The position numbers and the translations under genes were made by a program. 64,000 nucleotides of DNA from Paratrimastix pyriformis (taxonomy: Eukaryota; Preaxostyla; Paratrimastigidae), in the NCBI GenBank assembly GCA_027972325.1, contig JAPMOS010000001.1, positions 343,001 through 407,000 of the forward strand, in the 5' to 3' direction. Under the pieces are notes generated by a model. That model had not been told where the DNA came from, ran no database searches, and saw nothing but the letters and a program-made list of their open reading frames with translations. The number at the start of each line of letters is the position of its first letter. The stretch's first letter is position 1. Shown here piece after piece: positions 1 through 8,894 of this stretch.

Positions 1-94
1 GCGTTTTACACGCCCACCGCCACCGCCCCCTCATCACACGTCCCAACCCCCCACCCAACCCCCCACCCACCCCCGCACCCTGCTGTGCGTGCAG

Positions 95-3000
95 GCCTTC
101 ATCGGGCACATTGAGGCGCTGGGCAGCCTGCGGGCCGAGCAGGAGGACATCCGCCAGCTGTGCAGCGCGGCCCTGGTCGCAAGGGCGGCGGCCCCCACCC
201 CCCCACAACAACAAGCGCATTTCCCTTCCCCGGCATCGACCTCGGCGCCGGCGGCGGGTGGCGTCGACGGCCAGCCCCCACAACAACCACAACGCCCACA
301 GCACCACCACCACCATCACCACCACCACCACCACCACCACCATCGTCCCTCCTCCTCCTCGCCTGTCGTGCCGCCGCCGTCCCTGCCCCCCTCGAGCCCA
401 TCAGCATCCACGGCTGTTTCCTCCGGCCCGCATCGATCGGTGCCAGCTCCCGCCCCCCACGCCAACCGCGCGCCCCACGGGAAGCAACCGGCACCGTCAG
501 CAACGGCCGCTCCCATTCCCATTCCCCTTCCCATCCCCATTCCCATTCTCATTCCCAGTCCGGCGGCATCTCCTGGCGACCGCGGTGCCGCCGCCGCTGC
601 CGCAGCGGGAGGAGGTTCATCGCCACAGCCAGGCCCCCCCATCATCAGCGTCACCAGCCCCCCGCAATCGCCACAGCCACCGCCATCATCTCCCTCGCCA
701 CGACCACCCGCCACAGCCCCGCAGACCGCGTCGCCGTCGCCCTCGCTCGTCTCGCGGTGCCCCTCATCCCCACCTCGACCTGGTGCCGTCCCCGCCTCTG
801 CCGCCCCCACCGCCGACGCCTTCACTTCACCACCGCAACAGCCGGGGTCGCCCTCGACCACATCCTCACCCTCGCGCCCCCTCGCCGGTGTCGCCATCGC
901 CCCGCCGCGGCTGCCTCACCGCCGCCCAGCCGACCAGACGGCTGCTGCTGCTGCTGCAAGCTCACACCCGCCCGGCTCCCCGCCCGTCCAGCCCCTGCCA
1001 CCCCCCGCGGCCTCGGCCCCCTCGCTGCCTCAGCCCGGCGTGTCTTCCCCAACGGCGCCCGGCCGAGTCGGTGGCGGCCCTTCGCCGCCCGCCCTGCCGC
1101 CGCGAATGGCCCTCGCCGCTTCGTCGCCCCCAGAGGCGCCGCCGGCACCAGCAGAAACACAGGCACAGGCACAGGCGCAATTGGCACAGGCGCAGTCAGC
1201 GTCCGCATTGGCACGGACGCCGGCCAGCCCAGCAGCGGCATCTCAGCGCCCGCTGTCTGGACCCCGAACACCGCCCGCTGGCACGCCCCCCAGGCTGCAG
1301 CCATCGCCATCCCCCGCGGCCGCCTCGGTCGTCGCCGCCGCCGTCACCCCTCTCGACGCGCCCGTTTGGCAGACGATCATAGCGGCTCCCTCGCCCCCGC
1401 TGCCCATCCGTCCGCTCGGCCCCAGCCCCCACATGCTTCGGCAGCAGAAGCCCGCAACCATCCCGCCAGCTCCATCATCACCGCTGCCACTGTCGCCGCC
1501 CGTCGGGGAGGCCGCGGCACCAGCGGCCGCGGAGACAGCGCCCAAGCCGGTGGCCCCTGCGGCCCCCGCCAGCACCCCACCGGCGACTCCTGCGCCCCTT
1601 GCCCCCAGCCCACCAGGCGCCCTTCCGTCGGCAGCCTCCCCGCGCCCGCCCCTGCCCGCCACCGGCCCGCTGTCCCCCACCGGCCTGCTGGCCAGCCCAC
1701 ATCCGGCCACACCCGCCATCTCCCCGTCTCCTTCTCCCCGCCCGTCGCCATCCCCCTCCTCGCCCCCCTCGTCGCCCCCATCACCGGCCGCCGCCGCGAC
1801 CTCCTCGTCCCCGGCGAGCCCCGCCCCTTCCAACGCGGCCGCCGAGTCCGCATCGCCGCCCCCTTCGGTCGCATCCTCCACACCACCACCCGCGTCCCCG
1901 GCAGCCTCATCGGCCGCCGCCTCACCGCGAATGCCGCTGTCGCCTTCCACAACCCAGCAGCAGCAGCAGCAGCAGCAGCAGGAGCAGGAGCAGCCCGCAG
2001 GCGCATCATCTCTCGGACCCCATTCCCCAACGCCGCCCCCCACCCCACCGCAAGCAGCTGGACGAGAAGAGGACGGCGGGGAAGCCGCAGAGTCGGCAGC
2101 CCGCCCGCCGGAATCGCCCCCCGTGCCGGCGCCGGCGCCCCGATTAGCGGCCTCGCCATCCCCCGCGGAATCGGCCCCATCGCAGCCACCGCCACCCCCC
2201 CAGCCGGCCGCCGCCAGCGCTTCTGGGCCCCGCGCCCCGTCGGCAGCGTCACCATCACCGCCATCGCCACTGCCACCCCCGCCAGCCCCGGTCGCACTTT
2301 CCTCAGGTGGTGGCGCGTCTCTGGCCGCCGCAGGCCCGAGCGGCCAGGCGCCCCTTGCCGGCCATGTCGACAGCGCCGCCACCACCCGAGCGGCGACTCC
2401 CCCCGCGGTCTCCACCCCCCCGTCGACACCCCCACCATCTCCGGGGGCACTGCTGCCGCCTCGGCCACCCGCGGCCACCATCGGCGCCGCCACAGCCACA
2501 GCCCCGTCTCCGCCACCATCGCCATCCACCAGCAGAAGGAGCCCGTCATCATCACCGGCGATGTCAGGTGCCCCGCCGACGCCATCGCCGCCATCGCCTC
2601 ATGCCGCGGGACAGCCGGGCACCCCCCCGGCTGGGTCCCCGTCCCCGTCCCCGTCCCCCAAGGCCCTGCCTGCTGCAGTGGTGTGCATCGTCCACGACGC
2701 GGTGGCCACCCCGCCATCCTCCCCCTACTCCTCCTCCGCCTTCTCGGCCTCTCCGGGCCCTGCCGCAGCGGCAGGTTGGCGCGACCGCCCATCGGCCTTT
2801 TCACCATCGCCAGCATCACCGCCGCCACCGCCCGCGCATGGCGCTGCTGCCCCGTCGCCATCGCCCACCGCCACTCCCGCCGCCGCCGCCGCCGCCGCCG
2901 CTCACCATCCCGCCCGCCCAGCGGGGGTGGCAACGGGGTCGACGGATGCGGCCTCCCCGGCACCCGGCAGCAGCCCTCCGGTGGCCACCCCGCCGCCCTT

Positions 3001-5221
3001 GCCGTCTGCCGCGGCACCCCCGCCAGAGACCCCTCCGTCCCCAGGGGAGGGAGCCCGGAGCATCTCAACGCCCCCGGCGGTCTCGTCCTCGTCCCGGTCG
3101 CCAACCTCGTCACCCTCCCTGTCCGCATCATCCGCAGCCGCCTTGCTGTCGCCATCCACGCCGGCGAAGCCCTTGCACATGCCATCGTCCGCCTCGCCCT
3201 CGCCCTCGCCGTCCGCGTCCCCGCCGCCCTCGGCGCCCCGTCACCCGGCCCCCGCCCACACGGCCACCGGCTACGCGTCCTGGACGAGCCCCGTCCCCAT
3301 CCCACTCGCCTTGCCCGCCGTCGCCGCCGCCCGTGGAAACCACTCGTCGCCCTCGTCCTCCCCGAGGTCCACGTCCCCTCCGGGCCCCATGCCCCGGCTC
3401 TCCCCGCGCGGCCCCGTGGGCTCGGCGGACGAGCGCCGGCCCCCATTCAAGCCCCCTCGAGCCCCGGCCGATCCGGCATCGCCCGCACCATCGCCAAGAG
3501 CATCGCCGCCACCACCACCACCACCAGCCGCAGCAGCAGGAGCACCGCTGACGGCCTGCCTCACCCCGCCATCGTCCCCGCAGCCAGCGGGCCGCCCAGC
3601 AGCAGCACCGACCACCATTGACAGCAGCCTGTTGGTGCCTGGCGCGCCTGGGGCCGGGGCCGGGGCCGGGGCAGTGGGACCCGCGGCGACGCCCCCACCA
3701 ACGCCGAGTCCCAACAAGGAGACGCCATCACCACGCCCGCTGGCCTCGCCCACAGCATCGCCATCGCCGTCCCCGCCGCCCCCATCATCGGTTGCTGGGG
3801 CAATGACGACGACGACCACGGCGGTGGCAGCGGTGGCAGCGGGGGCAGGAGAGGCAACAACAGTTCCAACGGCGCCCATGACCACAGCAGCAGCAGCAGT
3901 CACAGCAACAACAAGCGCTGCCACAGCGACCGCGATCGCCGTCATCACCCCACCCGCAGCCGGCATCACCCCATCAGCGCCATCATCCCGGCCCGCCGCA
4001 CCCTTCGACTTCGGCGAGGCGGCCGTCCTGCGGCTTGTCGATGCGACCTTCCGCCAGTGGGCCCTGTCCCAGCACCCGCAGCCACCCCGCCCCCGCCCCG
4101 ATTCGGAGGAGTCTTCGGCCCTGGCCCGTCTGGCGCCCGCCTCCCTCCCGCCCGCCATTCTGCAGGCCGTCCGCCAGCAGCAGGAGCAGGAGCACCAGCG
4201 GCCCCTGGACCCGGCCGAGGCGGCCTTCATGGCGCTCGTCTTCGCGGCCATCAACGAGGCCCTCGCGGACAACCGGCCCCGCCACCTGCTCATGGCCCAG
4301 GCCCACCTCCACGCGGACGGCGTGCTCCTGCCCCGCGGCGGCCCCGCGAGCGGGGCGCTCCTCCCGCTGAGCGCCACCCTGCCCCAACTGCGCCGGGCCC
4401 TGGAGGAGCCTCCCATGCAGCCGCCAGCGGGCGGGGCTGCCCCGCTGGTGGTTGCCGATGTCAAATCCAGCCTGGCCCGCTGGGTGGCGCTCTCGGAGGG
4501 CACCCTGCTCGACCTGGTGACCGTCCTGCCCACCCGCCAGCCGGCCGCCGCCCCTGCGGCCGGGCGGGACGACAGCCGAGGTGGTCTGGTTGGCCCCGTG
4601 TTAGCGGGCTGCACCCGGGATCCGATTGCCCGGGCCCGGAGCCCCGACGGGGTCCCGCTCAGCACGGGGGCCTCCGTGCCGACCGTGGCCGGGGTGCCCC
4701 TCGGGGCGGACTCGATCGAGACTATCCTGGCCCTGGACCTGCTCCGCAACGAGCCCGCCTGGTCGGACGTCCGCGAGGAGGAGCGCGACCTGAAGGAGTG
4801 CGTGGCCGATACCATTTTCGCGGAGCTCTACAAGGACTGCATCGACGCCGTGCTGCCCCGGCCCCGGCCTGTCGCTGGCGCCGCTTCTTCTGCATCGGCT
4901 GAGCCGCCCCGGGTTCCCGCCACTGTGAAGGCCCCACCTCCGCCCCCGCCCCTGCCGCCGCTCGTCGCGGTCCCGTCAGCACCCGTCCCAGTCGCGGCGC
5001 CAATCGTCCCGCCCCCGTCGCCACCCGTCCCGGTCCCGTCAGCACCCGCCGCCACACGCACAGCCGCCGCCGCGGGAAGTGACAGCGAGAGCGACAGCTC
5101 GATCCCGTTCGATGACGGCCCGCTGGAGGGGGTGGACGGAGGGGTGCTGGCGACAGCAGGCGGGCAGGAGGACAGCGGGAGGAGCGGAGGGCTGCCCCTT
5201 GTGAGGCGCTCCCTCCCCTGA
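95..5221 (+). CDS. Giant Pro/Ser/Ala-rich protein, last exon only
   Basis: An open frame of about 1,709 codons follows a GTGCAG acceptor ending at 94, so it is read as the final exon of a gene starting left of the window. Roughly the first 1,300 residues are low complexity: Pro, Ser and Ala, with a 14-His run (302-345), alternating Ile-Pro and Leu-Pro stretches (about 512-558) and a Gln run (about 1960-1980). From about base 4000 the sequence looks folded and helical, with a segment starting FDFGEAAVLRLVDATF and a conserved-looking tail around NEPAWSDVREEERDLKECVA at 4750-4805. That tail vaguely recalls the C-terminal helical domain of centrosomal or microtubule-associated DUF4378/CAP350-like proteins; this is only a resemblance. 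A second Pro-rich tail and an acidic Ser patch end the protein. Function unknown. Confidence 0.7.
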   Translation, partial: AFIGHIEALGSLRAEQEDIRQLCSAALVARAAAPTPPQQQAHFPSPASTSAPAAGGVDGQPPQQPQRPQHHHHHHHHHHHHHHRPSSSSPVVPPPSLPPSSPSASTAVSSGPHRSVPAPAPHANRAPHGKQPAPSATAAPIPIPLPIPIPILIPSPAASPGDRGAAAAAAAGGGSSPQPGPPIISVTSPPQSPQPPPSSPSPRPPATAPQTASPSPSLVSRCPSSPPRPGAVPASAAPTADAFTSPPQQPGSPSTTSSPSRPLAGVAIAPPRLPHRRPADQTAAAAAASSHPPGSPPVQPLPPPAASAPSLPQPGVSSPTAPGRVGGGPSPPALPPRMALAASSPPEAPPAPAETQAQAQAQLAQAQSASALARTPASPAAASQRPLSGPRTPPAGTPPRLQPSPSPAAASVVAAAVTPLDAPVWQTIIAAPSPPLPIRPLGPSPHMLRQQKPATIPPAPSSPLPLSPPVGEAAAPAAAETAPKPVAPAAPASTPPATPAPLAPSPPGALPSAASPRPPLPATGPLSPTGLLASPHPATPAISPSPSPRPSPSPSSPPSSPPSPAAAATSSSPASPAPSNAAAESASPPPSVASSTPPPASPAASSAAASPRMPLSPSTTQQQQQQQQQEQEQPAGASSLGPHSPTPPPTPPQAAGREEDGGEAAESAARPPESPPVPAPAPRLAASPSPAESAPSQPPPPPQPAAASASGPRAPSAASPSPPSPLPPPPAPVALSSGGGASLAAAGPSGQAPLAGHVDSAATTRAATPPAVSTPPSTPPPSPGALLPPRPPAATIGAATATAPSPPPSPSTSRRSPSSSPAMSGAPPTPSPPSPHAAGQPGTPPAGSPSPSPSPKALPAAVVCIVHDAVATPPSSPYSSSAFSASPGPAAAAGWRDRPSAFSPSPASPPPPPAHGAAAPSPSPTATPAAAAAAAAHHPARPAGVATGSTDAASPAPGSSPPVATPPPLPSAAAPPPETPPSPGEGARSISTPPAVSSSSRSPTSSPSLSASSAAALLSPSTPAKPLHMPSSASPSPSPSASPPPSAPRHPAPAHTATGYASWTSPVPIPLALPAVAAARGNHSSPSSSPRSTSPPGPMPRLSPRGPVGSADERRPPFKPPRAPADPASPAPSPRASPPPPPPPAAAAGAPLTACLTPPSSPQPAGRPAAAPTTIDSSLLVPGAPGAGAGAGAVGPAATPPPTPSPNKETPSPRPLASPTASPSPSPPPPSSVAGAMTTTTTAVAAVAAGAGEATTVPTAPMTTAAAAVTATTSAATATAIAVITPPAAGITPSAPSSRPAAPFDFGEAAVLRLVDATFRQWALSQHPQPPRPRPDSEESSALARLAPASLPPAILQAVRQQQEQEHQRPLDPAEAAFMALVFAAINEALADNRPRHLLMAQAHLHADGVLLPRGGPASGALLPLSATLPQLRRALEEPPMQPPAGGAAPLVVADVKSSLARWVALSEGTLLDLVTVLPTRQPAAAPAAGRDDSRGGLVGPVLAGCTRDPIARARSPDGVPLSTGASVPTVAGVPLGADSIETILALDLLRNEPAWSDVREEERDLKECVADTIFAELYKDCIDAVLPRPRPVAGAASSASAEPPRVPATVKAPPPPPPLPPLVAVPSAPVPVAAPIVPPPSPPVPVPSAPAATRTAAAAGSDSESDSSIPFDDGPLEGVDGGVLATAGGQEDSGRSGGLPLVRRSLP
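302..345 (+). repeat. Polyhistidine codon tract
   Basis: Fourteen consecutive CAC/CAT codons inside the low-complexity first part of the giant Pro-rich protein. CAC dominates, with two CAT interruptions. Confidence 0.9.
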
Positions 5222-5501
5222 TCGTCACCCATGGGCCACGCCGGCTCCCGGCAACAAGCAACGATGATGCCGGTCTCACAGCGCCGCTTCGTCAATGTCG
5301 GGTCGGTGGCCGTGGTGGCATCGGCCTGAGGGGCACCCTGCTGGCATGGACCATCCTCCCCATGACGATCTTCCTGTAAAGAAATCCTTCGTCTTGTTTC
5401 GACATGCGCGCTGCTTGTCCGTCCGGTCCCAAATCGCAAAACAGGACCGTGCTCTCCAAAACCCAAACCACACGAAACGAACGGCGGCACCACCCCGCCA
5501 A

Positions 5502-5507
5502 TTTATT
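5502..5507 (-). terminator. AATAAA poly(A) signal overlapping a stop codon
   Basis: On the minus strand the last codons of the amino-acid transporter read CAA TAA followed by A, so a perfect AATAAA hexamer overlaps the stop. Cleavage would fall in the 280-bp convergent gap to the Pro-rich gene. The signal role is inferred from the sequence only. Confidence 0.45.
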
Positions 5508-7525
5508 GGGTGGGCCGGGGGGCCCAGCCGCCCATGCGGCCGCGGAGCCAGTAGACCAGAGCCCCGGCCATGACGATGAGCACGCTGGGCCAGCTGGTGG
5601 CCGGGCTGAAGACCAGCAGGGCCACCATGATCCCCACCGCCCCCGCCACGAAGCACAGCGGCACCCACGGGTACCCCGGCACCTGGAGGGGTGGGGGTGG
5701 GGGTGGGGGTGATGAGGACGCCTGGAGGACTCGGAGGGATAGCGACCTTGTAGGGGCGGGGCTGGTTGGGGCGGGTGCGCCTGAGGCGGATGACGGCCAG
5801 GATGGCGAGCATCTCGAAGAACATCGTGGCCAGGGTCACGTACGAGAGCAGGTCCGTGTAGAGGTCCCCGTAGCGCTTGGTCTCGGGGTTGTAGGTCCGC
5901 AGCAGGGTCAGCAGGATCGCCCAGATCTGGTGGGCGAGCATGTGTGTGCGTATGTGCGAGTGTGTGTGCGTGGAGTATGGAGGGGCATGAGGAGGGCGGC
6001 GGGGGGGACGGACGGCCTGGATGGCGAGCGCCCAGCCGGGGACGGAGTTCTTGTTGAGCCGCGCCGCCACCGGGAAGAAGAGCCCTGCACCACCCACCGC
6101 CATCCCCCCAGGCCCAGGCGCCATCCACCCCGAATGATGTGACGAATGGGTTGACATCGACCGCGGCTGATTGGGATCGGGGGGGGGGGGGGGGGGGGGG
6201 GGTGACCGGGGTGGTTATGACGGTGGGGGGTCACGGACCGTCGCGGGCCATCTGCCAGTAGAGGCGCGACCCGGACAGAGTGAGTGCGTTGAGGCAGCCG
6301 AAGGTGGTGATGGCGATCCCGAGGGCCACCAGGGAGGATCCCACCCCCGGGGCGAGCACGTCCATCGCGGCCGCGGCCACTCGGTCGTAGGGCGCACTCT
6401 GGATCTGGGGGAAGGGCAGCACCACCAGGTAGGCCAGGTTGCACAGCAGGTAGAGCAGCCCCACCAGGCTCGTCCCGGCCACCAGCGAGACGGGGATCGT
6501 GTGGGCCGGATTCCGCACCTCGTCGGCAATCATGGTGATGTTGGCCCAGCTGCGGAAGGGGGTTGTCGGGGTGATTGATTGATTGATGATGATGATGATG
6601 ATGATTGGATGACGATGATGATTGGATGATGATGATTGGATGATGATGATTGGATGATGATGATGATGGGATGGAGGCGGGGTGATCAGACCTGTCGTAT
6701 GCGAAGTAGCTCCCGCGGAGGGAGAGCAGGAAGATCCCGTACAGGGCCAGCCGGGACGTGAAGACGGTCACCCCGGGGAGCACCTCGGTCACGGTGGGCA
6801 CCTGCTCCCAGAAGTGCCGGAAATTCAGCATCCCCGAGCCCTTTGACCAGCCCAGCAGCAGGGAGAGCGCCACCAGGCCCAACATGGTGCACAGGTTGAT
6901 GGTGGTGAAGGCCGACTGCATGATCTTGCCGAACTTGACCCCCTTGCTGTTGATCCAGGCCAACAACAGGATGCAGCCCACGCCCAGCGCCTGGACGGTG
7001 GACAGGGAAACGGCATAACCCGAGGAGATGTGGATGGGATGGACGATGTAGTTGGTGTCCGAGATGACAGGCACGAAGACGCCCACCCACCGGGCGAAGG
7101 CGATGGCATCGGCCGTGATGCTGCCGCTCTGAATCACCGTAAACATCGTCCAACTATTTTGGGCGGAGAAATGAATAAACACGATGGAACTCAGACCCTT
7201 GAAGAAAGCCCCAGAGCGGAGAGAATGCTTCTTTGATGTAGACATACATCCCCCCAGTTTTGGGGTACATCGCCGCCAGCTCACCAAAGGCAAGGGCAGC
7301 GCAAAGCACAAAAAGACCCGGAACAATCCAAGCGGAGAGGAGCAGGCTGGGTGACCCCAGAAGGCGGCCCATGTCCGCTGAAACCATAAAAATACCGCTG
7401 CCCACCATCGACCCTGCCACAAACATGACGGCATCAAAGAGACCGATCTCACGCTTAAGGTTATTGCCGGCTTCCTTTGGCACCTTTTGCGCCCGTTCCG
7501 CCAAGTCTTCGGTCGGGTCTGTCAT
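5503..7525 (-). CDS. Amino-acid permease, APC superfamily, SLC7/LAT-like
   Basis: Six exons: 7525-7197, 7153-6692, 6549-6239, 6084-6014, 5926-5747 and 5682-5503. All phases close, giving 510 residues, usual for LAT-type light chains and 12-TM APC permeases. The first helix carries GSMVGSGIF, the substrate-binding loop of the family; later come YPKTGGMYVYIKEAF and the EVRNPAHTIP segment that follows helix 6 in LATs. Expected role: amino-acid exchange or uptake across a membrane; the substrate cannot be read from sequence. Intron donors are GTCTG, GTCTG, GTCCG, GTCCG and GTCGC in order from the 5' end, and intron 3 holds a C run of about 22. The gene is head-to-head with the TMX-like gene, with 31 bp between start codons. 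Confidence 0.93.
6180..6202 (-). repeat. Poly-C tract in permease intron 3
   Basis: About 22 G on the plus strand, i.e. C on the sense strand, inside the intron 6085-6238. One of many intronic homopolymer runs in this window. Confidence 0.85.
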
Positions 7526-7556
7526 TGCGGATTCGGCCTTTGGGGATCAGTTTGCT
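7526..7556. promoter_or_regulatory. 31-bp divergent intergenic segment
   Basis: Only 31 bp separate the start codons of the minus-strand permease and the plus-strand TMX-like gene, so both 5'UTRs and any shared promoter must overlap coding sequence or be extremely short. Local GC is visibly lower than in the gene bodies. No clear TATA element is seen. Confidence 0.5.
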
Positions 7557-8375
7557 ATGTCGACCTTACACTTTTTCGTCTTTCTCACGATCGCATTTGC
7601 ACTGCCCCCCGAACTTGAACGGGCATTTTCAATCGAACCAATAGTACAACGTCTGGAAAAACTTCACGTGCAGAAAGTGATCCATTCTCTCATCAGCGCC
7701 GAAGGGTTCCTGGGTCAAATTTGGCGCTCGATACCACCGAAACGTCTACGAAATCACCCAATCGCAGCTTCGGGACTACCTTTCAAACGACACAAAGCCC
7801 ATTCTTCTCGAGGTCTGCGTTCCATCATCGCACGCGCCTCGCTGCTCACCTGGCCGTAGTGCTTTACCCAATGGGACCTGCACTCCCGAGAGATCGACCG
7901 ATTTGTGGACGCCCTTCCCTTAGCATTCCCCGGTTTGGCCGTCCTCCGGATCGATGTCGGCACATATTACACGTCTGCCTCCGCCAGCGGCCTTCATTTC
8001 ACGTGATCGCCGTTGTAGAATCGGACAGGCCCTGAATGTCCCCAAGGATGAGCCGGCACTTTATTTATTCCAGGACCGGAGCGGCGTTGCCACGGCCCGG
8101 CTGGAGGGGCTCCCCGTCTGGGAGGACCTCGTCCAGTGGGTCGAGTCGAAGACCGGTCCGACCCTGGCGGTCGCCACCCCCGCGCTCACTTCGTCCCTTC
8201 AGGCATGACCCGAGTGGCCGGGGTGGCGCCCATGGCACTGCCCGTGGTGAGCCCCAACCCCGAGCGGATGCCCTGGGTCTGGTCGGGTGTGGCCCTATTT
8301 GGGGTCCTGGTGGGCACCGTCGCAGTCAGCCTGGGGCGGGTCTACCTCTGGCCCCCAAAGCCCAAGGTCATCTGA
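7557..8375 (+). CDS. TMX-like membrane protein with redox-inactive thioredoxin fold
   Basis: Five exons: 7557-7650, 7697-7812, 7860-7972, 8019-8155 and 8203-8375, totalling 210 residues with all phases closing. It begins with a hydrophobic signal peptide (MSTLHFFVFLTIAFAL), then a thioredoxin-like domain (NVYEITQSQLRDYL near residue 50, PALYLFQDRSG near 130), and ends with one transmembrane helix (WVWSGVALFGVLVGTVAV) and a short tail. This order matches ER thioredoxin-related transmembrane proteins. The CxxC redox pair is missing: where it should lie the sequence is LECFTQWDLHS, so oxidoreductase activity is unlikely and a chaperone or scaffold role is more plausible. Introns are 46-47 nt with GTCTG, GTCTG, GTCTG and GTCCG donors. 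Family assignment is by fold pattern. Confidence 0.75.
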
Positions 8376-8894
8376 GCGCCACGCTGCCATCCTGTCGAGA
8401 TCCCCGACGCCCCCTGCGCCATCGCAGGGGTGCCCCGTAGGTGGCCACGCCAATCGAGACACCTTGCATGATCACCCGCCCTTGGTGACCCAGCCCGGAA
8501 ACCCTCCGACCCAGTCGCCAAGGAAGGGAAATGGGAACGAGGGAAGGTTTTTCTTTTCGCGAACGGTTCGTGCCGAGAAGAACCGACCGTCGGTAAAGGT
8601 CCTCCCTGGCACCGCTCCGTCACCATGCCGACTTGGCCCGAGGGCAATCCGACCCGAGGGATGATGGCCCGAGGGGATGGTGACTTGGAGTGGGCGGGGG
8701 GAGGCGCCAGGATTCCCGGAGGGCAGCTCCAAGCTGCGCCAGCCAGGCCGCGCTCACCATGCACAGGGGGAGGGGCAGGGAGGGGCAAGGGGAGAGGAGG
8801 GGCAGGGGGAGGGGGAGAAAGACGTAGAGAAATCCAAATTGGAGGGCGGGGACGGCGGTGCGCCGCAGCCCCCACGCAGTCCAGGGGGCAGGGC
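8376..8894. other. Convergent intergenic region, no gene seen
   Basis: A 519-bp gap between the 3' ends of the TMX-like gene and the acidic repeat protein. Open frames here lack introns with the local donor pattern and look like GC-rich shadows. No clear poly(A) hexamer was noticed. Confidence 0.5.

Noticed and set aside
1377-4815. Long minus-strand open frames (up to about 690 codons) opposite the Pro-rich exon
   Set aside because: They are composition shadows of a GC-rich low-complexity exon, with no conserved blocks or local-type introns.
8472-8732. Small frames between the TMX-like and acidic-protein genes
   Set aside because: Short, compositional, and without conserved residues or a supported start.
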